The position numbers were made by a program, and so were the translations under genes. The notes beneath the pieces are model-generated. The model was not told the origin of the DNA. It saw only the letters and a list, made by a program, of their open reading frames with translations, and did not search any database. From Cardamine occulta (lineage: Eukaryota > Streptophyta > Magnoliopsida > Brassicales > Brassicaceae): a DNA stretch of 64,000 nt. Of the stretch, positions 48,131 to 58,024 are shown in pieces (within the stretch, counting starts at the first letter, position 1; each line of letters starts with the position of its first letter). The DNA lies in the NCBI GenBank assembly GCA_028015245.1, contig CM051389.1, positions 8,710,370-8,774,369 of the forward strand. The letters are read 5' to 3'.

Positions 48131-49735
48131 AGTAAGTTTGATCATGGAACCTGATGAACCGTCCGTGTTTTTATTTGTTCAACAACTACTTTTCACTTTT
48201 TCAAATTTGAATACATATCATGTTTATCTATATAAAAAATATATATTTATAAATTTAAAAATCGAGTTTAGATATCCGAAAAACCCGTATGTAATCGTTT
48301 GTTTTGTTGGGTTCATTAACTAATTTTCATTCATTCAAATCTGAATAATATTATGTATATTTGTATAAAAATTATCTATCTATACATTTAAAAGTCGAGT
48401 TTAGATTTTTGCAAAATCCGTAAGTAACCATCCAATTTTTCTCTTTCTAGATTCAACAATTACTTTCCATTCATTCAAATCTTAATACACATTATGTTTA
48501 TCTATATAATTATCTATATATTTAAAAGTTGAGTTTGGATGTCTAAGAAAACCGTACGTAACCATCCGTTTTTTTGTTGTTCAACAATTACCTTTCATTC
48601 ATTCAAATCGAAATACACATAACTTTTATTTATATAGAAAATAGCTATCCATAAATTTAAAAGTAGAGTTTAGATTTCCGAAAAACTCATATGTAACCGT
48701 CTGTTTTTTATTTTTTTATGTTTTTATTTTTTGTGTTCAACAACTACTTTTTCTTCATTCAAATCTGAATACACATTATATTTATCTATATAGAAAATAT
48801 ATATCTATAGATTTAAAAATCGAGTTTGGATGTCTAAAAAACCCGTATGTAACTATCCATTTTTGTTATTTTTGGGTTCAATAACTACTTTTCATTTATT
48901 CATTCAAATCTGAATACATAACATGTTTATCTATATATATGTTGATTTAACAGTCGAGTATGGATATCCGAAAAACTCGTATGTAACTATCCATTTTTTT
49001 TCTTTTTTGGGTTCGACAATTACTTTTCGTTCATTCAAATCTGAATACACAACATGTTTATCTATATAGAAAATATCTATCTATTGATTTAAAAGTCGAG
49101 TTTGAATATCTGAAAAAACCGTATGTAACCGTCCATTTTTTTTTTTTTTTTGGGTTCAACAACTACTTTTCACTCATTAAAATCTGAATACACATCATGT
49201 TTGTCTAGATTAAAAAGTCGAGTTTGGATATCCAAAAACTCCATATGTAACTGTCTGTTTTTTATTTATTTTTGGGTTCAACAACAACTTTTCATTCATT
49301 CTAACTTGAATAAACAACATGTTCATCTATATAGAATATATATATCCATAGATTTAAAAGTCGATTTTTGATGTCTGAAAAACCCGTATATGACCGTTCG
49401 TTTTTTTGGTTCAACAACTATTTTTTATTCATTCAAATCTAAATATACATCATATTTCTCTATATAGAAAATATTTATCTATATTTAAAAGTTGACTTTG
49501 GATGTCCAAAAACATGTAAGTAACCGTTCATTTTTTTTTTATGTTTAACTACTTTTCATTCATTCAAATCTAAATACTCATCATATTTATCTATACAGAA
49601 AGTATCTATCTATAGATTTAAAAGTTAAGTTTAGATGTCCAAAACCCCCGTATATAACTGTTCTTTTTTTTTTTGGTTCAACAGTTACTTTTCATTATCC
49701 AAATCTAAATACACAGCAGAATTATCAATCTCTAC
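48130..49735. repeat. Tandem array of about 12 units, period about 136 bp
   Basis: Twelve diverged units occur in the same orientation. Each has, in order, a landmark like tcattcaaatctgaatacac, then tgtttatctatatagaaaat, atttaaaagtcgagtttgga, gaaaaacccgtatgtaacc, a T run, and gggttcaacaactactttt. The tcattcaaat landmark recurs at about 48195, 48331, 48471, 48598, 48755, 48900, 49031, 49174, 49297, 49428, 49560 and 49696. Spacing varies from 123 to 157 bp, mostly through T-run length. It does not resemble the 178-bp centromere satellite of Arabidopsis. Apparent frames inside it are by-products of the repeat. Confidence 0.9.
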
Positions 49736-50295
49736 AAATTTATCATAATTTATGAAAGAAATATACTTGCCACTCCATTTCCTTCTCTCGGATCAAATGC
49801 CATTGTTAACTCTTCTTGGTGAGAGAGAAGGCTGTTGATGTTGATGCACAATGATTTAAGTATGTAACTGTCCACTTCGACATAGTATGTGCCAGTTGTT
49901 TCCAATGAGATTTCCTAAGCGTACGGACTTCTAAAGAGCAAATAATTCGTATATATGTTCACTTTTATGTTTTATTGTTTCATGAATGAGTTGAGTTGCT
50001 TAACCTATTTTATCTTTTTTTCTCATGCCGAAAACGAATAAACAAAAGAGAATGAGTAAGGAACTGGTAAGGTTAACGGGCTAACTTAAAACTAATTAGC
50101 AATGAGTGAATTACTCTATATTTCTTATATGTTACTTAAAGTCCCTTTCCACACCCGATATAAGATATTATTCATACCCCCCTCGAAATCATAGTCCTTC
50201 TAACCATTGATTTCAGGTTTAATCGGTTAAGATCGATCGGGACTCTTTCGATGGAACGGATCAATTTTCAGTTCGATGGGGCAGCATGTGTTCAG
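49736..50295. repeat. AT-rich spacer with Copia-like LTR piece
   Basis: A segment at about 50075-50180 (aaaactaattagcaatgagt, then cttatatgttacttaaagtc) resembles part of a Copia-type LTR. A related stretch occurs again at about 52828-52882 (cttatatgttattcaaagtc). The rest is unremarkable. Confidence 0.4.
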
Positions 50296-50352
50296 ACTCT
50301 GATACCTTGTTAAAGTTAATAGAATTTTAACTCAAAACCAATTGACAATGAG
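50296..50352 (-). mobile_element. Copia-type LTR end with initiator-tRNA primer site
   Basis: On the minus strand the sequence reads ...TTTAACA then AGGTATCAGAGTCT. The core GGTATCAGAG is the primer-binding motif complementary to initiator tRNA-Met used by plant Copia elements. The LTR would therefore start at 50308 on the plus strand (TGTTAAAG) and is cut short at about 50350. No gag or pol frame remains. Confidence 0.5.
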
Positions 50353-50928
50353 GCTCTGATTGGTGCAATGAGGTACTAATGATGTTCTTTGAGTTATGAA
50401 CATTATTCAATCATACATAAAAAATGTTACCAATCATGATGTTTTTAAAAAAAATTGAGGTTGAGTTTGAGTTATAATAAAGTATGGATGATGTACAATT
50501 TTGAGTTTTGTCATTTGAAATTGTTAACTCAAAAGATTTTTCAACATCAAAGAAAATCTCATGTGGTAAAGTTGAGTTATGGAATTTCGTCAATTGTTTT
50601 TTTTTTGTTGTTGTTGTTTTTATGTTTCAACGATTGTTTCTTTTTTTTCATTTTACTTTTTTGGTTATTTTTTTTTTAAATATCTCTAACAAATCATATA
50701 TTGGTCAAAGATTTTTTTTAGTTAGTTGAGTAATTCAAACAAATTCAAATAATTGTTCCTATATTCTCTTAATTGTTGATTTTATTTGTTATATTTTTAA
50801 AATTTTTTTAAAGTATTACGTATATATATAGGTGATCTGATTTCTCAATGTTCATTATCAAATTCAAGCATTCTTCAAAAATTTGAGGTCTGATTTTTTT
50901 TTCTACCTATTAAAGACACTCTTTGTAA

Positions 50929-52475
50929 CATCCGTAATTTGGATATTTGGGGTTTTAGTTGGAGAAATTAAAAGTAAGGGTTGAATTGTTTAAATCAATT
51001 TGTGGCTGGCGGGTTTATTTGATATTTTAAAAGTTTGGGGGCAAATTTCTTGAGCTGGAAAGATGGGAGGACTGATGATGCAATTTTTCAAAACTCCTTG
51101 AGAACCCTAGTCACTCGTGGTTTAAACGTCACGCCCATCATCCTTCGATCTTCATCTCGACGTCTCTGTCACTTTCCAAAAAAAAAAAAAAGGGGGATTC
51201 CTTTTGGATCTAAGCAAGGCGGCGAGGTTCGTGTGTAACAAGGGAGAAGGTTAGAGAGAAGGAGAGTGCGTGAGGAGGAGCTCGGCTGTGGCTGTGCCGT
51301 GCGGAAGATGATAATTATTCCTCATCACGGTAAGCTCTGGTTCCAGCCTTGTTCGTGTTTCTTGTTTCTGATGTTGAGCAGTGAATGTTGTGGCGGTGGG
51401 ATCGTGGAGGCCGTGAATTCTTGCATAGCTGGGCGAGGAGAGTCACTGAAGGGGGAAGAAGAAATGGAGAAGGAAGAATACGGGGGAAGAAGAAATGGAG
51501 AAGAGGAAGGAGGAAGAAGAAGAAACGGAGAAGAAGGGAAGGTTGGTGATGGTGTTGCCGGCGGGGAAAATTCAGAGGAAGGAGATGAATTATAAGATGT
51601 TTAGTAGTACAATTAGTTTTGTTTAATTATTTATTATTTTATTATTATTAGGTTACGTGTTCGGGATTAGAGGGTGTAGACAGCACGGAAAAAGTTTCCA
51701 GAAGTCACAGAAAAATTGTGTCGGAAAGTGCTACTAGTGGCTAAGGTGAGTGCAGTACCGTGGTTGGATGATTTACGGAATTATTTCTCGAGATAATTCA
51801 CTGTTAGGATTTATTTCTGTGTATGTGATTTTCGCGTGTTTTTATTGCTGAGATAAATTCTAAAAAAATTGCTAGTAATTGCCGTTATTTATGAGATTAT
51901 TTTATGTAATTTTTCCATGAATTGTTGTTGAATTAATTGTTGAGAATTAATTATTTTAGTCAATTTTTGGTTGTTTTAAATTGCCGTTGATTGATTTAAT
52001 TCATTAGTTTGCGATGAATTAATTTTATTAAATCATTGTTGTGTTGTTTGTCGAGTCCGGACATTTGATTATGTCGGAGGGGTATTTTCATAATCTTGTC
52101 CTAATTGACCTAGTAGACGGGTTGATCGTCTCCTCAGTATTTATTAAATACTGACTGCGTCTATTCGTAATGGCGCAGGTAAGGAAAAAGATAAAGTTAG
52201 CTGAACCTCGTGGAACTGCGGTGACGGATCAGGATGACATACCGGGAGAGTTTTATTTATTTTAGTTATATCGGATATTTTTATTTTATTTCAGATTGGT
52301 GTTTATTGCTAAATTGCTTCCGCTAGGTTGTTAGAAACCTTTTTAATTAATATGTTGGATTAAATGAATTAATTGGTTAAGTTGTTAGAAATTTTAAAAT
52401 GTCAGTTTTGTGTGGTTTACGGGTTATTGAACCGGTCCCGATTTAGTAGTTTTTGGGACGGGTCGTTTCACTCTT
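50929..52475 (+). mobile_element. Solo LTR, 1537 bp, with 5-bp target duplication
   Basis: The LTR spans 50934-52470, beginning TGTAACATCC and ending GGTCGTTTCA, flanked by identical CTCTT at 50929-50933 and 52471-52475. TG...CA ends and a 5-bp duplication are diagnostic of LTR retrotransposons. There is no internal region, so it is a solo LTR from recombination. The start TGTAACA-CC is common in plant Gypsy-type LTRs, so Gypsy is more likely than Copia. The open frame at 51266-51595 inside it is purine-rich leader sequence, not a gene. Confidence 0.88.
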
Positions 52476-53480
52476 CATCTGTTAATTTTGTAGACTTGTA
52501 AAGATATTAGTGTATATTTTATTATATGACTAATTAATTTTTGTTTCTCTAATTATTAAATTTGTAATAATATTATTATCATTAATTTAAATTAAATTTA
52601 TTTTTAATAATACATACTGCAACTAAACATTAAAAAAACTATCAGTCAGTTATTTTGACAAAAATGTAACTCATATTTTTACTACAAACTTACCACATAA
52701 ATATACTGCAACTAAAGTTTGATACTACATATTTTTTACCGAAAGTTATATCAAATTATAATGTCTATTGCAATTCAAGTTTAATATTACATATTACCAG
52801 TCGGAACCTGAGTAGATCGATACATATTCCTTATATGTTATTCAAAGTCTCCTTCCACGTCCAATGAAATATTCTTCATAGGAACATACAAATGCACTAT
52901 GGAGCATAATATCTCAAGAAAATACTTGAAAATCTGGTTTTGAGTTTTCGGAGATTGACTGACCACTCAACCATTAACATTTTGATCTCGGATCACGTTT
53001 GTCAGGTGATCAAACAATAATGAATACATGTCGGAGATGATTTTACATTTCAAAAATGGATAAAACACTCACCGAGCTACAAAAAAATATCGCTCAAGTA
53101 ATATAATAATAAAAATCCGTTATTGTTCTAAGTTGGGCTATGAAATTCACCTAAGATATCTTAAAAATACTATAAACATACATAGCTCGAGACAATTTGA
53201 TTAAACTTGAACGATAATTTTAGCAAAAATTTCGAGTGAGTGATAATGAATCCCAGTTATAAATACTAGTAACATTGTATTAGTTCTCTTCGTTGTGAAA
53301 CAGTGAAAGAATTATAAATTTCTAAAAAAAAAAAAAAGAAACAATGAAAGAATTAGGAACAAACGAAATAACGTATGGTAATTACTAATTAGTGAGTTAA
53401 CAAAAATTAACGGACCAAGTTCACAATCGCAGTTGGCATTTTATAGCCGGGTCATAAGTTATAACAATATAAAAGCCTCA
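52476..53480. other. AT-rich spacer before RPL27
   Basis: Apart from the LTR-like scrap near 52828-52882, nothing is recognised. An A run at 53323-53340 follows a stretch with no coding pattern. Confidence 0.4.
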
Positions 53481-53486
53481 ATTAAA

Positions 53487-53531
53487 TGGGCCGGATCTAA
53501 CTTAACGGCCCAATATTAGGGGCTAGGGTTT
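53487..53531 (+). promoter_or_regulatory. RPL27 promoter: two GGCCCA boxes and a telo-box
   Basis: TGGGCC at 53487-53492, GGCCCA at 53507-53512 and TAGGGTTT (telo-box AAACCCTA reversed) at 53524-53531 lie 135-180 bp before the RPL27 start. This combination is typical of plant ribosomal protein gene promoters and drives growth-linked expression. Confidence 0.75.
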
Positions 53532-53666
53532 TCATTAGGTTCTCTCCTCCTCCATTGAGTTTCTGCATCACTATTAAAGCCACAATTCTCATTGTACTCG
53601 CCACTTCGGGTTCTTAGCGGCGACGAAACGAAGGAGGAGAAAGGGATCTAGAGAAGAGAATCTACA

Positions 53667-54074
53667 ATGGTGAAGTTCTTGAAGCAGAACAAGGCCGTGA
53701 TCCTTCTTCAAGGTCGTTACGCCGGAAAGAAGGCCGTAATCATCCGATCCTTCGACGACGGAAACCGTGAACGCCCTTACGGACACTGCCTCGTCGCCGG
53801 ATTGAAGAAATACCCAAGCAAAGTCATCCGCAAGGACTCAGCTAAGAAGACAGCGAAGAAATCTAGGGTTAAGTGTTTCATCAAGCTTGTTAACTACCAG
53901 CATCTGATGCCTACGCGTTACACACTCGACGTGGATCTCAAGGAAGTGGCGACTCTTGATGCTCTTCAGTCAAAGGATAAGAAGGTCACTGCTCTTAAGG
54001 AAGCTAAGGCTAAGTTTGAGGAGCGTTTCAAGACTGGGAAGAACAGATGGTTCTTCGCTAAGCTCAGGTTCTGA
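53667..54074 (+). CDS. RPL27C: 60S ribosomal protein eL27
   Basis: A single exon encodes 135 residues, the normal eukaryotic length. A KOW motif is near the N-terminus (VILLQGRYAGKKAVIIRSFD), then AGLKKYPSKVI, the basic KKTAKKSRVKCFIKLVNY and the conserved C-terminal GKNRWFFAKLRF. The protein is a structural component of the cytosolic large ribosomal subunit. The context and sequence match At4g15000. The leader carries the short pyrimidine and telo-box features usual for the class. Confidence 0.96.
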   Translation: MVKFLKQNKAVILLQGRYAGKKAVIIRSFDDGNRERPYGHCLVAGLKKYPSKVIRKDSAKKTAKKSRVKCFIKLVNYQHLMPTRYTLDVDLKEVATLDALQSKDKKVTALKEAKAKFEERFKTGKNRWFFAKLRF

Positions 54075-55046
54075 GAAATTTCGATTTCGTGAGGATCATT
54101 TTCGAGCTTTTTTTATCGTTTTACAGCGTATTTTTAGTTTCTAGGGTTCATTTCCTATGGTGAAAAATGTGGATCCTGTTTTGGATTATGTAAGACGTTT
54201 TGTTGGATATTTCAATTTCTGGATTTTGTCTTCTATTTTGAATTTCTATTACATTTTAATTTACTCTTTTGATTATCACATAATGATCTGCTTAGGTTTT
54301 ACGAAATGTTTTATTTAGTAATGTCTTCGTCGCTTCTATAGTTTACTTTGTTAGAATCTGGAGATTCATTGCAAGAAGCTATCGATTAGAAAATGATAAA
54401 TGATACATTTCGTTTGTCTTTTGGAACTAAAGTTATTCAGATCATCATATATCTATCGAATTAACCAAAATTTCTGTTTTTATAATCTTTGAAACTGGAA
54501 TTTTATTATCTTTTTGTCACAATCACTGTTTTGAATCACGGAAATTTCAATACCTAATTGTTCGTTTAGCATGGTTCTGAATCTTCTGATGCGATGGCTA
54601 TATCTCCTTGGTTTAAGGTTCTCTTTTACATTGTAGTTTTGGTAGACAGAAAATATTATTGTTTTCGTTATAATCTGAAGATCCATTGCAGCAAGCTTGT
54701 TCATAATCTTGGTTAGAGAATGATCATTTTGTGTTTCTTGAAAAAAGTTAATAGGATCATCGTAAAGCTTGCATTGTTTCGAGTTTCATAGTCTAGGAAA
54801 CTGAAATTTGTCATCAGCAAACTGAAAATTTGCATTAGTAGAGGTTCCGTTAACAAAATCAGCTTAATGTATTCCATGGCATAATCGTCAGAACCCCTTT
54901 GGTTACACTTCCGCATACAAAACCTAAGGATTATAATTGAGACAAATACAAGTTTCTCTTTGACTGCATAACAAAATGCAGGCTACAAAAGAAAACACAA
55001 AATTGAGGTATTCAAGACAGATTCGTAGTTAGTGTGCTGTATGTTT
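54075..55046. other. Convergent spacer, RPL27 to carrier gene
   Basis: Both flanking genes end here. The first 180 bp are the RPL27 3' UTR. No gene or clear repeat was recognised in the AT-rich remainder, though the word pair taga-aatgat and gattcattgcaa recurs near 54355-54395 and 54670-54725. Confidence 0.45.
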
Positions 55047-56879
55047 TCACTTGGAAACCAATAAATCAACGGCTAAGTAGTAGCTTCCAACGATAATTGT
55101 CGATGCAACAGAGCTTCGAGCCATCCTTATCCCAAATCCTCGGAACAGAAGATTTCTGTCTGTAGGATGGATTCCTGTCCATCTTTCTAATCTCTTCCCT
55201 GGTTTATTCCATCTCAGAAACTTCCTCTCTTTTGCTGTATACTGTCAAAAGTTCAATACAAACCAAACAGAAACAAAATGAGGACAGAGCTTTCAGTTTC
55301 ATTTATCTCTTTGTAAGATAATGTGAGAAGCCAGGGTTGGTTTTTGTTTAACCTTTGGCAATATTACACACTGTGCACGTGTTCTTGCTGTGTCAAAGCT
55401 ATGAGATGCTGCAGCTGCAACAGCACCGGAAAACCCAGCTGCAAGGCTAATGGCTACCGGAGATAAAGGTCCGATTTCTTCTTCAGAACTGTTGAATTTT
55501 TGCAGAATCATTAAACAATCACTCCTCATTTGATCATATTCAAGTTCAAGTGGATTGAGAGAGTTAAGTACCTGAGCAGAGGATTCATCCCAGCAGCTTT
55601 CCAACTGACCATTGCCTCGTGGAGAAACTGCCATGTTGAGAAGAACACTCCTCCGTAAAGACAATCTCTAACAAGACCTGAACGTAGATTCCTCCATAAG
55701 GCTCTGTATCCTTCAAGTGATGCAACATCAAGCGGTCTCTTAACATCCATGGCTGATGGCGGGTTTCCTGTTCCAGTCAACATCCACGGGTACTCTTGCA
55801 AAGCAGCTGTCATGTTTGGGTGTTTATGATTTAAGACGGATAAGAGACTGACTGTTTGTGTCAATGACTTTATATCAAGAGTGTATCTTCTTAGCAATTT
55901 TGTGACCATGGGTGAAACTGGTGCGGTTTCTGCAACAGTGGTAGCATTTGGAGCCCGTGATGCAGCAGTTACTTGTTTTCGGACTTTGATTAGCTCAAAT
56001 GGAGAAGTCATCACTGTTTCTGCTGCACCTCCCACCATCCCAGCCAGAAAAGCTTCACTGACACTCACATAGTTATCATGTCGACCATCTGGAAATAAAA
56101 TGAAATAATATAGGAAGTACTCATTAGATTCTACAAGACAAAGGTTTCACTTGAGTAAAGTCCAGCAACCAAATTCATACTACCATCATGATGTATTGTC
56201 CGAAGAATGAAACTATGAAAGGAACCAACTTTGAGTGGATTTGAATACTGCTACATATTCTAACACAATCTATGAATAAATGGCAATATTGCTTTCTTGT
56301 CTAACTAAATGATGTTCTTGGGCTGTGAGTGACACAAGAGCTAGACGCAAAACATAAACTTGAATCATCGACAATAGACACAAAGGAGACATGGTACCTT
56401 TGTAGAAAGCTGTTAGAATCTCATAGACTCCAAACCTTGCACCAACACCTGAAATTCTTCCTAAAGTTAACGATCCAAGACCACTGTACAGACCTGCATT
56501 TGAGTCCCATAAGGCACGAACATTCAACACAATATGTCATTTTTCCTAATGTAGAATTAGAATAATGATTAAAATCTAAGGAGTAATTAGCAAAACCTGA
56601 ATAGCCAGAGAAGCGGAGAACTCTATTCACAACTTGAAAGGAGCTTAATTTCTTACTGGGTCCTGAACCAACCTGCAGTTTCAATGCTGAAATCAATCCC
56701 TATTCAATCGAAGTGATAGAAAAAATCGAACTGAAGAAGACGAAGAAGAAGAAGGAAGATACCTGAATTATGGTTTTTATGGTATCCAGAGGATAAGCGA
56801 GAGCAGTTCCTAGTGAGACAGAGGCCGAAGCGGCGATAGCATGCGTAGCAAACTGATGATTCTCAAGAAGCTTATCCAT
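55047..56879 (-). CDS. Mitochondrial carrier family protein
   Basis: Six exons in transcript order, 56763-56879, 56597-56672, 56398-56493, 55572-56088, 55353-55488 and 55047-55241, encode 378 residues. Three carrier repeats are visible through their signatures: PLDTIK in repeat 1, SPFELIKVRKQ in repeat 2, and SFDTARTRAQC in repeat 3, where Ser replaces the usual Pro. The helices carry small residues (GTALAYP, GMVGGAAETVM, AAGFSGAVAAAAS). Repeat 2 has an inserted hydrophilic stretch of about 100 residues, longer than in typical 300-residue carriers. The protein would sit in the inner membrane of mitochondria or another organelle. The substrate is unknown to me. It matches At4g15010. Confidence 0.9.
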
Positions 56880-58024
56880 CTTAAGGCGTTCGATTGTCGT
56901 CTTCTAACTGTTCGACGAAATGTCTCAGCGAAAGCAAATGCATATATATACAATCTGTCAAGTAAGTTAAAGGGATGCTAAGTGTTTGTAGGCAATTACA
57001 GTAATAATACTCATAGATACGATGTCATTCACTCTTTTACAATCTCCAATTACTAGGTTTAGAAGTAGAACAACTAGTTCTTATCATACTTTGGATCCAT
57101 AACAAATTAAACAATTACTCAAATGAATCATACCTCTGATGGTGTTTCAGTCAAGAAGAGAGAAGTTTTTTGAAGATTTAGGTTATCAAAAACCTCATCT
57201 TCAAACTCTATGCTGCTGTAACGTTGAAGCAAACCAGATCAGAAGACTGAGAGAACGAAGAAGAAGACGATCAACGCTAATCGGGGCTGCCAAGTAAACG
57301 ACATCGTTTTAGTCAGAAAATACCCTAAAGAGAACGACGTCGTTTTCGTAATTATGGGATGAGAAAAAAGAGTTAAAAACGGAAAAACAAATTTTAGCAA
57401 AATAAAGCGTGATGGGTTTGATGACGTCATAATACAATCTACCCGATTTATATGCCATAAACCAGAAAAGCTGCCAAACCTAAAATTCTTCGAACCCTAA
57501 ACAAGCCGGGTCTAATTTTCCCGGCATTGCATCCCTCCTTCTTCATCTTATTCTCTCCGCCGTTCGTCGGAAATCTTCTTCTCCGGCTTATTCCAGCTTC
57601 CTCTTCTCCGGAACCGAATCAAGTATACCGGAATTTTATCACTTTTCCCGAAACCGTTTCTCCGTAACCGGCCCCAACCTGCAAACCAAAAAAAGGTTCC
57701 TTTTTTTTTGTTTCTTATCGAAATTGTGTAATTCAGCTGAGATTTTATTGCATGGGGGGTTTTAGAATTTGCTTGTGATGCTTTTGTTTTTGGAAAGTTG
57801 ATCAATGTAATTTAGCTCTTTAGTTCTGAATCATCCTTTGTAATTTGTGTTAATTATCAAAAAATTTGAGATTATCTTTTCTTGAAAATGTTCATTGGAG
57901 GATCTAAGGCTTCATATGACTTTGTTTATCTCAAGAAAAATCTGGAATCAGTAATGTAATTAACAAAGTCTCTGGCTTTTTTTTCTTTTTTCTTCTTCTC
58001 TCGAATGAATCAGGCTTTACTCAA
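56880..58024. promoter_or_regulatory. Divergent spacer, carrier gene and hAT-derived gene
   Basis: This holds the 5' region of the carrier gene on the left and, from about 57480, the leader of the hAT-derived gene. A likely 5' UTR intron ends with the pyrimidine-rich tctttttt-region and AATCAG near 58012. ACGTCGTTTT-type sequence occurs near 57300 and 57336. No coding sequence is seen. Confidence 0.4.

Noticed and set aside
47964..49371. Open frames of 73-119 residues
   Set aside because: They are produced by the tandem array and change from unit to unit without conserved residues.
51266..51595. 109-residue open frame on the plus strand
   Set aside because: It lies wholly inside the solo LTR and its second half is a simple GAAGAAGG-type purine run giving Glu/Gly/Arg repeats.
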